In this document: in pieces, positions 7,662-15,920 of the stretch
How positions within the stretch are numbered: position 1 is the first letter of the stretch
How the letters are laid out: the number at the start of each line of letters is the position of its first letter
Assembly (NCBI GenBank): GCA_002304835.1
Contig: DBPK01000015.1
Coordinates: 21,444 to 57,069, forward strand
Direction: 5' to 3'
Length of the DNA: 35,626 nt
Source of the DNA: Firmicutes bacterium UBA1422
Lineage (GTDB): Bacteria > Bacillota > Clostridia > Peptostreptococcales > Anaerovoracaceae
The notes under the pieces: model-generated
What the model saw: only the letters and a program-made list of their open reading frames with translations
What the model was told of the DNA's origin: nothing
Databases searched by the model: none
Program-made: the position numbers and the translations under genes

Positions 7662-8321
7662 TTATGGTGCCGGTGATGTATCCGTACCTTGTGTTTCTGT
7701 AACCGGCGGTGTCTGCTCAGTTGTGCTTGGTGGCGCTACTGTTGTTGCCACCGGTGTGGTCGTTATCGGAGCCTGGGTGGTCTTAGCAGCTGTCACCTTG
7801 GGTTTGCTGGCTGTGACCTTCTTCTTTGCCGGGCTGTATACCCTTATTACCGCTGCCAGCCTCTGGCCGAAACCGTTCCATCTGGTGATCCTCACACCTC
7901 TTGTTGTGGCATGGATCACTTTGCCTCCGCCTATGTATATGGCTGCATGGCCGATACTTCCGCCTCTGTAATAAAGAAGTATATCGCCTTTTTTTGCTTT
8001 CTTTATGCTTCTGCCTACATTATATTTACTGCTTTTGTAAGGTGCCAGACGTCCCGATCTGATCTTGACCCCGGATTTCTTCATACAGTAATATACGAAA
8101 CCTGTACAGTCAAATCTGTTTGGTCCTCTGGATCCGGCGCTGTAGGGGCACCCTCTTTTGCTTTTTGCCACTTTTATGAGTTTTCCCACCTGGGAAACTG
8201 ACTTCTTTGAAATGCTTGCCGCATAGGTAGCCTCAGGGGCCATTGCAAAAATAAGTCCTGCGGTAAGAGTAAATGCTATTATTATCCTGCTGATTTTCTT
8301 CATGCTGATATTTTTAATCAT
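7662..8321 (-). CDS. secreted NlpC/P60-family peptidoglycan endopeptidase
   Basis: The 219-aa product has an N-terminal signal peptide (basic start, hydrophobic core IIIAFTLTAGLIFAMAP, cleavage near ATYAAS). The NlpC/P60 domain follows: GCPYSAGSRGPNRFDCTGFVYYCM with the catalytic Cys, GDILLYYRGGSIGHAAIYIGGGKVIHA with the catalytic His, and the closing AVIRVYSP strand. A tail of about 50 aa rich in Thr, Pro and Lys may lie within the cell wall. Family members cut peptide stems of peptidoglycan. Start ATG at 8321 has AAGGAAGG 12 bases upstream; a second ATG six codons later lacks a site. Transcribed alone from its own promoter, divergent from birA. Confidence 0.88.
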   Translation of the reverse strand: MIKNISMKKISRIIIAFTLTAGLIFAMAPEATYAASISKKSVSQVGKLIKVAKSKRGCPYSAGSRGPNRFDCTGFVYYCMKKSGVKIRSGRLAPYKSSKYNVGRSIKKAKKGDILLYYRGGSIGHAAIYIGGGKVIHATTRGVRITRWNGFGQRLAAVIRVYSPAKKKVTASKPKVTAAKTTQAPITTTPVATTVAPPSTTEQTPPVTETQGTDTSPAP

Positions 8322-8357
8322 AAGGTAAAGTTGCCTTCCTTTTCACATCATGTGCTT

Positions 8358-8402
8358 ATCTTAAATGACACAAAGTGACAGGTCAATGACATATTTGTCA
8401 TT
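8358..8402 (-). promoter_or_regulatory. promoter of the NlpC/P60 gene with adjacent palindrome
   Basis: On the minus strand TTGACC (8381-8386), 17-bp spacer and TAAGAT (8358-8363). A perfect 7-bp inverted repeat AATGACA-TATT-TGTCATT (8385-8402) touches the -35 from upstream and could bind a regulator. Confidence 0.6.
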
Positions 8403-8430
8403 TTCACAATAGCTACACAAATCCCCGCTC

Positions 8431-8486
8431 ATTGTAAACTGTTTAAATGTATACAAGTTTACAATTTTTTTATGCTGTGTTACAAT
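8431..8486 (+). promoter_or_regulatory. BirA operator overlapping the birA promoter
   Basis: A perfect 10-bp inverted repeat ATTGTAAACT (8431-8440) and AGTTTACAAT (8456-8465) with 15 bp between matches the known BirA box TTGTAAACC-N15-GGTTTACAA. The promoter TTTACA (8458-8463), 17-bp spacer and TACAAT (8481-8486) has its -35 inside the right half-site, so bound BirA would block birA transcription. Confidence 0.8.
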
Positions 8487-8515
8487 ACAAAATATGATGG
8501 AAAAGGAGGGCTTGC

Positions 8516-9514
8516 ATGGCCACTAAAGAACGTGTTTTCAAAGCACTTAAAGAAAATAAGGGCAAAGCCGTATCAGGCGAAAGCCTGGCAAGATCTTTGG
8601 ATATATCCCGCACTGCCGTATGGAAAGCCATAAAATCTTTGCGTAACGAGGGGTATCCCATAGAAGCCGGCACTAATAAAGGATACATTCTGGCGGCGCA
8701 TCTGGACTACCTTTCAGAGGATTCCATAATTGCAGGTCTTGATGAGGATCTGTCTGACTTTTCCATACATCTCTATGAAACTTTGGAATCAACAAATAAA
8801 ACAGCAAAAGAAATGGCTTTTAAGGATGTTGATTACAATATAGCCGTAATAGCCGATCATCAGACAAGGGGACGGGGAAGACTGGGAAGGGACTTCTTTT
8901 CTCCCAAAGGTTCCGGTCTTTATATAAGCCTGCTTTTGAAACCTTCTTTCGATATGAGCAAATCTGTGCTGATCACAACTGCAGCCGCAGTTGCCGCTGT
9001 CCGGGCAATAAAAAAATTCTCGGACGGGGATCTTAAAATAAAATGGGTCAACGACATATACATGGATGACAAAAAAATATGCGGCATCCTTACTGAAGCG
9101 GTAACTGATTTCGAAACGGGACAGATACAGCATATCGTCCTGGGTTTCGGTATCAATTGTTTTGAAGCCGAATACCCGGAAGACCTTTCCCAAAAGGCTT
9201 CCTTTATCGGCGGTAATTTCTCAAGGAATAAGCTGGCTGCAGATATCATAAACGAAACCATGAAGATATTTAAAAATATCGAAAGCAGAAAATTTCTTGA
9301 GGAATATAAAAACCTTTCCATGGTCATAGACAAAGAAATAGATGTTTACAAGCCGGCGGCATGTGCTTCCCGAACGGCAGTTCCAATAAAAGCCCTTGCC
9401 CTGGGCATAGACAGCGACGGTGGTCTTATAATAAGACATGAGGAAGATCCCTATAAAGGTCATATAGAAACTTTGAACAGCGGCGAAATCTCCATAAGAG
9501 TAAAAAAAACATAA
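8516..9514 (+). CDS. birA: bifunctional biotin-protein ligase / biotin repressor BirA
   Basis: The 332-aa protein has an N-terminal winged helix (about 1-60, with SLARSLDISRTAVWKAIKSLRNEGYPIEA), as in repressor-type group II ligases. The catalytic domain carries ESTNKTAKE, the biotinyl-AMP loop GRGRLGR (about 118-124), KWVNDIY (about 177-183) and KICGILTEA. A C-terminal beta domain follows. It activates biotin with ATP, transfers it to carboxylase carrier proteins, and as biotinyl-AMP-bound dimer represses biotin genes. AAAAGGAGG precedes the ATG at 8516. The operator directly upstream indicates autoregulation, and a related box lies at bioY. No biotin synthesis genes are in view, so uptake may be the main source here. 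Confidence 0.95.
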   Translation: MATKERVFKALKENKGKAVSGESLARSLDISRTAVWKAIKSLRNEGYPIEAGTNKGYILAAHLDYLSEDSIIAGLDEDLSDFSIHLYETLESTNKTAKEMAFKDVDYNIAVIADHQTRGRGRLGRDFFSPKGSGLYISLLLKPSFDMSKSVLITTAAAVAAVRAIKKFSDGDLKIKWVNDIYMDDKKICGILTEAVTDFETGQIQHIVLGFGINCFEAEYPEDLSQKASFIGGNFSRNKLAADIINETMKIFKNIESRKFLEEYKNLSMVIDKEIDVYKPAACASRTAVPIKALALGIDSDGGLIIRHEEDPYKGHIETLNSGEISIRVKKT

Positions 9515-9564
9515 AAAATAAACCGGAACTCCCTTTTCTCATTTGATTGTGTTAATATTTATCC

Positions 9565-10785
9565 ATGGAAAAAACAGTATCATATAAATATTTGAAAATC
9601 TTCATCCTGCCTCTTTTGATTTCAGCACTATTTTTCGCTGGGTTTTTAACTGTATTTTTTATGCCCCAGAAATGTTTTGCCGCATCCTCTCCCTCTTCAG
9701 CGGAAATAACGGACCAAATGACCCTTGAAGAAAAAATCGGGCAGATGTTTCTGGTATGTTATGACGGCTCTTACGATCCCGCAGAAGAAGCTTCCCTACA
9801 CCATCTCGGAGGCTATGTTTTTTTTGGTGACTATTTCCAGGGCAGGAGCAGGGAAGATGTGATTTCCGGGATCAAAAAGATCCAGAATAGAACAAAGCTT
9901 CCCCTTATAACCGCTGTGGATGAAGAAGGGGGATCTGTCATCCGTGTAAGCGGATATCCGGCTTTACATGAAAAACCCTTTTCCTCTCCCTCACAGGTGA
10001 TGGCTCGGGGCGGTATTTTCGCAGCAAAGGATGATGCTTCAAAAAAAGCCGATATGCTGCTTGACCTTGGAATAAACACCAATCTTGCTCCCGTCTGTGA
10101 TGTGGCTCAAAGCAAGAAGGATTATATATATGAAAGGACCACCGGCGAAGATCCGGCAAAGGCTACTGCTTATGCAGTCTCCGTTGTAGCAGCATCAAAA
10201 GAAAAAAAGCTGGGCACATGTCTCAAACATTTTCCCGGTTACGGAGGCAGTAGCGATACTCACCTTGGTATGGCCGCCGACAACAGACCCTATAGAGAAT
10301 TTGCCACATCCGATTTCATGCCTTTTTTCTTCGGCATCAGGGCAGGAGCAGATTCTGTGATGGTCAGTCATAACATTGTTAAGGCAATGGATCCGGACCT
10401 TCCGGCATCACTGTCAAAAAAAGTTCATGATATCCTTAGAAAAGATTTCGGTTTTGACAAAGTCATAATCACAGATGATATAAGTATGGGAGCAATAGAT
10501 GATCTGTTTAAAGCAAAGGCTTTCCTCGATGAGACAGATCCCGTCGATAAAACGGATCCCACCGGGGAAAAAGATCCGGCCGATGAAACGGATCCAGCCG
10601 GCGAAAGGGATCCGGCCGTAATGGCTGTAAAAGCCGGAAATGATCTTATCTGCACAAGAGATTTCAGAAAGCAGATACCGGCTGTAATGGATGCAGTCAA
10701 AAAAGGTATAATCAGTGAAAAACAGATCAATCGATCCGTAAAGAGAATTATTGATTGGAAAATTTCCCTGGGTTTGATAAAATAA
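9565..10785 (+). CDS. secreted glycoside hydrolase family 3, NagZ-like beta-N-acetylhexosaminidase
   Basis: The 406-aa protein begins with a long signal peptide or anchor (hydrophobic about 10-35, then CFAASS). The GH3 TIM barrel starts at MTLEEKIGQMFLV. Family landmarks are TAVDEEGGSVIRV, LAPVCDVA, KHFPGYG followed by SSDTHLGM (the Asp-His general acid pair of the NagZ type) and IITDDISMGAI (the nucleophile Asp). The usual KHFPGHG reads KHFPGYG. A repeat-encoded insertion rich in Asp and Pro sits between DDLFKAKAF and AVKAGNDLI. Likely trims N-acetylglucosamine from cell-wall muropeptides outside the membrane. The start has no clear Shine-Dalgarno but is the first ATG after an in-frame stop. 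glyA follows after 30 bp. Confidence 0.85.
   Translation: MEKTVSYKYLKIFILPLLISALFFAGFLTVFFMPQKCFAASSPSSAEITDQMTLEEKIGQMFLVCYDGSYDPAEEASLHHLGGYVFFGDYFQGRSREDVISGIKKIQNRTKLPLITAVDEEGGSVIRVSGYPALHEKPFSSPSQVMARGGIFAAKDDASKKADMLLDLGINTNLAPVCDVAQSKKDYIYERTTGEDPAKATAYAVSVVAASKEKKLGTCLKHFPGYGGSSDTHLGMAADNRPYREFATSDFMPFFFGIRAGADSVMVSHNIVKAMDPDLPASLSKKVHDILRKDFGFDKVIITDDISMGAIDDLFKAKAFLDETDPVDKTDPTGEKDPADETDPAGERDPAVMAVKAGNDLICTRDFRKQIPAVMDAVKKGIISEKQINRSVKRIIDWKISLGLIK
10534..10617 (+). repeat. 18-bp in-frame tandem repeat in the GH3 gene
   Basis: Nearly five units encode TDPVDK, TDPTGE, KDPADE, TDPAGE and RDPA, with a GGATCC or AGATCC core in each. The array is a hydrophilic insertion in a barrel loop shortly after the nucleophile motif. 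Confidence 0.85.
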
Positions 10786-10815
10786 CCATTAAAAAGAAAC
10801 ATAGGAGGAGATGGT

Positions 10816-12072
10816 ATGTATCCATTTGAAGAGATCCAAAAAGCGGACCCTGAAATCGCAAAGGTCATAGAGGCGGAGATAAAGCGCCAGAATTCCCACA
10901 TCGAGCTTATAGCTTCGGAAAACTGGGCAAGTAAGGCCGTCATGGCTGCCAACGGCAGTGTTCTTACAAACAAGTATGCCGAAGGTTATATAGGGAAAAG
11001 ACATTACGGCGGCTGTCAGTTTGTGGACATGGCGGAAAACCTGGCAATAGAAAGAGCCAAAATGCTCTTTGGATGCGAATATGTGAATGTTCAGCCCCAC
11101 TCGGGCTCTCAGGCAAACATGGCGGTATTTTTTGCCATGCTCAAACCGGGAGATACGGTCCTTGGCATGGGCCTTGATCAGGGTGGCCATCTCACCCACG
11201 GCAGCCCCGCGAATCTTTCGGGTCAGTACTATAATATAGTATCTTACGGTGTGAATGAAAACGGATTTATTGACTACGAAAATGTCCTTGAACTGGCAAA
11301 GAGATCCAAACCAAAACTTATCGTGGCCGGTGCCAGTGCTTATGCCAGGTTCATCGACTTCAAGAGGTTCAGAGAAATAGCAGATGAGACAGGTGCATAT
11401 CTGATGGCGGACATAGCTCATATATCCGGTCTGATCGCGGCAGGTCTTCATCAAAGTCCCATCCCCTATGCTCATGTCACCACTACAACGACCCACAAAA
11501 CACTCAGAGGCCCCAGAGGCGGCATGATCCTGAGCAGCAATGATGTGGCCAGAAAACTCAATCTTAATAAGGCTGTTTTCCCCGGTATACAGGGAGGACC
11601 CCTTATGCATGTTATAGCAGCAAAAGCTGTCTGCCTTTATGAGGCTCTGCAGCCCGAATTCAAAGTCTATCAGGAAGCTATAGTAAAGAATGCATCTGCC
11701 CTTTGTCGCGGTCTAATGAACAGGGGCGTCAACATAGTCTCCGGCGGAACGGACAATCACATGATGCTGGTGGACTTAAGAGGAACAGGACTCACGGGCA
11801 AGGAACTGGAAACAAGGCTGGATGATGCCCATATAACCTGCAATAAAAATGCGGTTCCCAACGATCCCGAGAATGTTTTCGTCACCAGCGGAATAAGACT
11901 TGGAACACCTGCTGTTACTTCAAGAGGAATGAACACGGAGGATATGGACAGGGTGGCAGAAGCCATACATCTAATGATGGAGGACTGCGAAAACAAAGAT
12001 AATGTGCTTTCAACGGTCAATGAACTCACTACCAAATACCCTCTGGTCCGTACCGGTCTGGTGTTTGGTTGA
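10816..12072 (+). CDS. glyA: serine hydroxymethyltransferase
   Basis: The 418-aa protein matches the normal length of GlyA. Motifs visible are IELIASENWAS, YAEGYIGKRHYGGC (usually YPGKRYYGG), VQPHSGSQANMAV, DIAHISGLIAAG and TTTTHKTLRGPRGG with the pyridoxal-phosphate lysine at about residue 228. It interconverts serine and glycine with tetrahydrofolate, feeding one-carbon metabolism in the cytoplasm. AGGAGGAG lies just upstream of the ATG. The short gap after the GH3 gene suggests cotranscription. No glycine riboswitch can fit in that gap. Confidence 0.96.
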   Translation: MYPFEEIQKADPEIAKVIEAEIKRQNSHIELIASENWASKAVMAANGSVLTNKYAEGYIGKRHYGGCQFVDMAENLAIERAKMLFGCEYVNVQPHSGSQANMAVFFAMLKPGDTVLGMGLDQGGHLTHGSPANLSGQYYNIVSYGVNENGFIDYENVLELAKRSKPKLIVAGASAYARFIDFKRFREIADETGAYLMADIAHISGLIAAGLHQSPIPYAHVTTTTTHKTLRGPRGGMILSSNDVARKLNLNKAVFPGIQGGPLMHVIAAKAVCLYEALQPEFKVYQEAIVKNASALCRGLMNRGVNIVSGGTDNHMMLVDLRGTGLTGKELETRLDDAHITCNKNAVPNDPENVFVTSGIRLGTPAVTSRGMNTEDMDRVAEAIHLMMEDCENKDNVLSTVNELTTKYPLVRTGLVFG

Positions 12073-12170
12073 TTCAGTCATAACACATACAAAAGGATTT
12101 ATCCATCAGCTGCAAAAATCTTTTGACCAAAAGAATCAATAATCCATAAAGCAAAAACGGGGGTGGAATC

Positions 12171-12752
12171 ATGACCAAAGAGAACAAGCTTTTCAGGACC
12201 AACGAAGTATGCACAGACAAACAAAAAAAGAAGTTCGAAAAACTGCTTGGCAAAACTACTCAAGAAAACATCTTTGAGTATGTGGTCAATAAGTCTTTCC
12301 CCTCTCCGCCGATTTTCGTGGCTCTTTCTTATCTTACCGATGAAGATCTTCTTTTTAGGGTCGCTTCCGTTCAGCAAACAAAATCGGTATTTGCCAAAAC
12401 TCCCGTTATACAAGTGGGTATAACAGGAAATACCGGCGTGGAAATATGTGTCCGGGCTATCATGCAGATGCAGGAACAGGAAACACTCTTAAGGCTTTTC
12501 GAACACTATGCAGACAATTCTCCCCTTTACAGTATCTATGATGCCAGTTCCACCTATTACGGCGGTTACGAAAAAATAGATGCTCTTGTAAAGAAACTCG
12601 ATCCAAAAAGCCGCCGATATATTCTTGATGATCACAGGGACTGGAACAGAGGCGATATGAGACATGCCTTTGAAGGGGGAGTGTTCGATGTGTCAAACGG
12701 TATGACCAAAAGGCAGGTCGTGGTCACCTCTCTTTCTGAACATATCGAATAA
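12171..12752 (+). CDS. hypothetical protein, about 193 aa
   Basis: Not recognised. The ATG at 12171 has a GGGGGTGG stretch 6 bases upstream. The product is soluble with no signal peptide or membrane segment. It has a charged N-terminus, a probably helical body (FEKLLGKTTQENIFEYVV; LTDEDLLFRVAS; GNTGVEICVRAIMQMQEQETLLRLFEHYADNS) and an aromatic, charged C-terminal half (YYGGYEKIDALVKKLDPKS; DDHRDWNRGDMRH). Codon use matches its neighbours, so it is likely a real gene. It lies 98 bp after glyA in the same direction and is followed by a hairpin. Confidence 0.65.
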   Translation: MTKENKLFRTNEVCTDKQKKKFEKLLGKTTQENIFEYVVNKSFPSPPIFVALSYLTDEDLLFRVASVQQTKSVFAKTPVIQVGITGNTGVEICVRAIMQMQEQETLLRLFEHYADNSPLYSIYDASSTYYGGYEKIDALVKKLDPKSRRYILDDHRDWNRGDMRHAFEGGVFDVSNGMTKRQVVVTSLSEHIE

Positions 12753-13203
12753 TATCGAATAAAATCAAATACGGTCAAAATATGTAATTCAAATGATATG
12801 CAATTCAATATTATATGTATGATATAAAAGCAAAACCATAGCAAAAGGGAGGCCGGTCTAAACTCAGTCTCCCTTTAAGCTATATAGGGGGTATCTTTTA
12901 TTGGGGATAGATACTTTCAAAATTATTGTGTAAGGACTTCATTTTCACAAACTGTCTTAAAAACTTTTCAAGAAGTTTCTTATTCACATTTCATTTTTGA
13001 TAAGTTTCATATATTGCCCTTACTTCGTTTTAATCTTAACAAAGCTACTTATACTTTTCAATTGTATCACTAACGAAGTTTTTTTAATGTAATTGTATAT
13101 TCTACAACGGCCTTTTGATTTCAGGCCTTTCAGCCGATTTCTGTACATTCTGAAAATTATATGTTATCATTATCAAGGTGGTATATGTATTGGGAGGATA
13201 ATT
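12753..13203. other. AT-rich intergenic region with two hairpins
   Basis: Holds the stem AAAGGGAG / CTCCCTTT (12844-12876), a possible terminator for the preceding gene although no T run follows. Arms ACTTCGTT (13022-13029) and AACGAAGT (13072-13079) follow, the latter with seven T after it. The pucR ribosome site GGGAGG is at 13192-13197. No confident promoter or small gene was found. Confidence 0.45.
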
Positions 13204-14388
13204 ATGCTTACGGTAATAGAACTTCTTTCACATCCGGTCTTCGGAGAGGATTTCCGCCTCGTTTCAAGCCGCAGCGGCCTTTATAACCAGGTCCGCGACT
13301 CCGGTATATTCGAATGGGAAAACGAAGAAAAAATCGCTGAAAGTTTTCATCAGGGAGATTTTATCATAACTACTCTTGCGGCTTTTAAGGATGACCCTGA
13401 AAGAGCTAAAGAGCTAGTGAAGGTACTTATCAGAAGAAAGCTCTCTGCCCTTTGCATCAAGGATGTATATTTCAAAGAGATCCCCGAAGATCTTATCAGT
13501 CTTGCCGATGAGTACAAAGTCCCTCTTTTTCTTTTCTCTGAAACATACTTTGACGATATCATTTTTACAATAAAAAATACCCTGGCTCCCGATGATATCA
13601 ATTCATCAAATATCAAAAAGATCCGCAGGATCCTCTATGAAGATATGGACGATCTTGAAATAGAAATAACGGCAAAAGAACTGAATCCGTTTTTCCATAA
13701 CAATATCATATGCGGTTTCTTTATTCCCAGAGACAGAGAAGAAAAATATAAAGCAGTAAATGACTACTTCACCAATTACAAGCTCACAATCAATCCAAGA
13801 TCAAAGGCAGAACAGCAGACCTATTCCGTCACCAAATTCTCCAATGGCATAGGCATCATTTTTACCGGAGATTCCTCTCCGGAAGACTTGAGAGACGAAT
13901 TTCTGAATTTTCTTCCTTCCCTTGAAATAGACACAAAAAAATACGCATTGGGAATAGGCGATCCGACCACTGGACTTTTCAATCTCGGCACCGCTTTCAG
14001 AGAAGCTATTTATGCTTCAATAGACTGCGATCTGACCGAAACAGAAACAAAGGAATATAAGAACAGCGGGCTTATACAGTTCATAGGTCCCTTAAGACAC
14101 AATTACTGGATCACTTCTTTTTATGAGCGCATACTTGACAGAATAACTGAGTATGACCATACTCATAATTCCAGGCTTCTGGACACTCTTATCGCATATG
14201 TGGACTGCGGTGGAGATATCGCAAAAACCGCAGAGAAAACCTTCCAGCACAGCAACACAATAAGGTATCGTATGGATAAAATATTCAAAGTTCTTGAATT
14301 AGAAAAGGCTCATGACAGGATGAGCCAAATCTATGTGTTTGTATGTATTCATAAAATCAAAGACACAATGAGAGACACAAGGATCTGA
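13204..14388 (+). CDS. PucR-family transcriptional regulator
   Basis: The 394-aa protein starts at the ATG at 13204, 6 bases after GGGAGG; an upstream in-frame ATG at 13093 lacks a ribosome site and would add an unlike extension. The N-terminal part (about 1-125) resembles the PucR sensor domain (LSHPVFGEDFRLVSSRSGLYNQVRDSGIFEW, later GDFIITTLAAF). The C-terminal HTH domain reads LLDTLIAYVDCGGDIAKTAEKTFQHSNTIRYRMDKIFKVL, typical for PucR/CdaR proteins. Known members activate purine, amino acid or sugar-acid catabolism. The convergent aminotransferase 32 bp away might be a target, but the layout gives no proof. Confidence 0.85.
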   Translation: MLTVIELLSHPVFGEDFRLVSSRSGLYNQVRDSGIFEWENEEKIAESFHQGDFIITTLAAFKDDPERAKELVKVLIRRKLSALCIKDVYFKEIPEDLISLADEYKVPLFLFSETYFDDIIFTIKNTLAPDDINSSNIKKIRRILYEDMDDLEIEITAKELNPFFHNNIICGFFIPRDREEKYKAVNDYFTNYKLTINPRSKAEQQTYSVTKFSNGIGIIFTGDSSPEDLRDEFLNFLPSLEIDTKKYALGIGDPTTGLFNLGTAFREAIYASIDCDLTETETKEYKNSGLIQFIGPLRHNYWITSFYERILDRITEYDHTHNSRLLDTLIAYVDCGGDIAKTAEKTFQHSNTIRYRMDKIFKVLELEKAHDRMSQIYVFVCIHKIKDTMRDTRI

Positions 14389-14420
14389 TATCCTTATGGC
14401 TCCGACTTCTTTGTCTGCCA

Positions 14421-15689
14421 TCACTGGCAGATCTCCCGGACTGCGCATATGATCTTGTCTATTTCTTCTTCTGTATTATAGGGCGCAAGGCCTATCCTTA
14501 CAAGACCGCCCACATCTCCCAGCTTCCATACATTCATTATTATCTCAATTGCATAATAATCTCCGTCCCAGACGAAGATGCCTTTTTCGGCCAGTTTTTT
14601 TGCGATATGATTTGCATTTATTCCTTCAGCCAGGAATGTAACTGTGGAAGTCCTCGGATGTCCTTCCGGAGGTCCGTATATCTTGACTCCTTTTATTTCG
14701 GCCAGTTCCCTGCGGAGTTTTTTTGCCATGGGTTCTTCGTATGCATCTATGGCCTTCATTCCGGCCACTATATTTTTTCTTCTGCCTGTAAGTCCCTTTA
14801 ATTCATCTTCAAAATATTGGGCATGCCTTTTGCCTATATCCGCTATGAATTCCACCGCTCCCGCAGCTCCCCAGGCCAGTTCGAATGCCGGTGTACCGGT
14901 CTCGAATTTCCATGGCATGTCTTCGTTGTCATCAGCCATTACTCTTACAGTTTTTACTTTTTCTCCGACTTCTTTTTTTATGTAGGTTATTCCTATGTGC
15001 GGACCAAAGAATTTATATGCGGAACAGTGAAGAAAATCAGCATCTATTTCTTTCACATCTATTACTTTGTGAGGAGCATAATGTACGGCATCCACCACAG
15101 TGAGAGCACCTTTTTCGTGGGCAAGTCTGATGCATTCTTTTACATCAGTCACTGTGCCGCACGCATTTGCCGCCCAGTTTACAGCTACAACTTTTGTTTT
15201 GTCAGAAAGTTTTGCCTTGAGATCATCCATATTCAAAGTTGCCGTCTTCGGATCCACTGCTACGCTTTTTACTGTTATGCCGAAATCCTCAAGGGTCCTC
15301 CACGGGGATCTGTTTCCCTCATGGTCTATGTCGGTAATAAGAACTTCATCTCCCGGCTCCATGGTCCTTACCAGTCCCAGGGCAAGCTTGAAGTTGTTGG
15401 ATGACATGTTTGCTCCGAATGCCACCTCTTGGGGACTGCAGTTAAGAAAATCCGCAAATGCTTCTTTGGCTTTCCAGTATAGATCATCGCTCTCCACAGA
15501 AGTTTTGAATACTCCGTGAGTATTGGCATTGTGATATAGAAGATATTCTTTTATTCTTTCGATCACTATCATGGGCACCTGACTTCCGCCGGGTCCATCA
15601 GAAAAGACGGCAGGATTTCCGTTTACTGTTTTGCAAAGAGCAGGAAACTGTTCTCTGACATAGTCAACATCAAATTTAAAATCTTTCAT
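14421..15689 (-). CDS. class V aminotransferase, cysteine-desulfurase-like
   Basis: The 422-aa PLP enzyme shows FSDGPGGSQVP near the N-terminus, ANMSSNNFKLAL, DIDHEGNRSPW, NWAANACGTVTDV, VDAVHYAPHKVIDV and the lysine motif HCSAYKFFGPHIG. The RxGxHCA-type cysteine loop that cysteine desulfurases carry is absent; the region reads GGLVRIGLAPYNTEEEID. This fits the cysteine desulfurase-like (VC1184-type) subfamily with unknown substrate rather than SufS or NifS. AAGGAGAAC precedes the start. No SufBCDU or IscU gene is nearby, which also argues against an iron-sulfur assembly role. The 3' end overlaps a small hairpin (14415-14430). Confidence 0.82.
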   Translation of the reverse strand: MKDFKFDVDYVREQFPALCKTVNGNPAVFSDGPGGSQVPMIVIERIKEYLLYHNANTHGVFKTSVESDDLYWKAKEAFADFLNCSPQEVAFGANMSSNNFKLALGLVRTMEPGDEVLITDIDHEGNRSPWRTLEDFGITVKSVAVDPKTATLNMDDLKAKLSDKTKVVAVNWAANACGTVTDVKECIRLAHEKGALTVVDAVHYAPHKVIDVKEIDADFLHCSAYKFFGPHIGITYIKKEVGEKVKTVRVMADDNEDMPWKFETGTPAFELAWGAAGAVEFIADIGKRHAQYFEDELKGLTGRRKNIVAGMKAIDAYEEPMAKKLRRELAEIKGVKIYGPPEGHPRTSTVTFLAEGINANHIAKKLAEKGIFVWDGDYYAIEIIMNVWKLGDVGGLVRIGLAPYNTEEEIDKIICAVREICQ

Positions 15690-15920
15690 TGTCGTTCTCC
15701 TTCACATAAAAATATATACCCTCTTAAACCTTATATCTAATACCAAAAAAATACAATTGTCCCCGTTTTGAAAATGTCGGATTTTTTTTGTAAATCATAC
15801 AAAAGCATTGTTGTTCCAATGCTTTTCACTGTTGATGATCCTTTTATGCCTTCTATACATCACCTTTTCCTTATGATATAATTGCCTTACTGTAAATATC
15901 ATATATAAAAGGAAGCGACT
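15690..15920. promoter_or_regulatory. divergent intergenic region: hairpin and promoter
   Basis: Holds a perfect 10-bp stem AAAAGCATTG (15801-15810) with CAATGCTTTT (15817-15826) and a 6-base loop, without a T run. Also a plus-strand promoter TATACA (15854-15859), 17-bp spacer and TATAAT (15877-15882) for the EamA operon. The minus-strand promoter is not clear. Confidence 0.6.

Noticed and set aside
7267..8201. Plus-strand open frames across the NlpC/P60 gene
   Set aside because: They are antisense to a gene with a clear signal peptide and catalytic motifs, and are rich in Cys and Ser in a way typical of shadows.
10786..10815. Glycine riboswitch ahead of glyA
   Set aside because: The gap is only 30 bp and holds just a ribosome site.
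13093..13203. Longer N-terminus for the PucR regulator
   Set aside because: No ribosome site at 13093, while GGGAGG precedes the ATG at 13204 and the family domain begins there.
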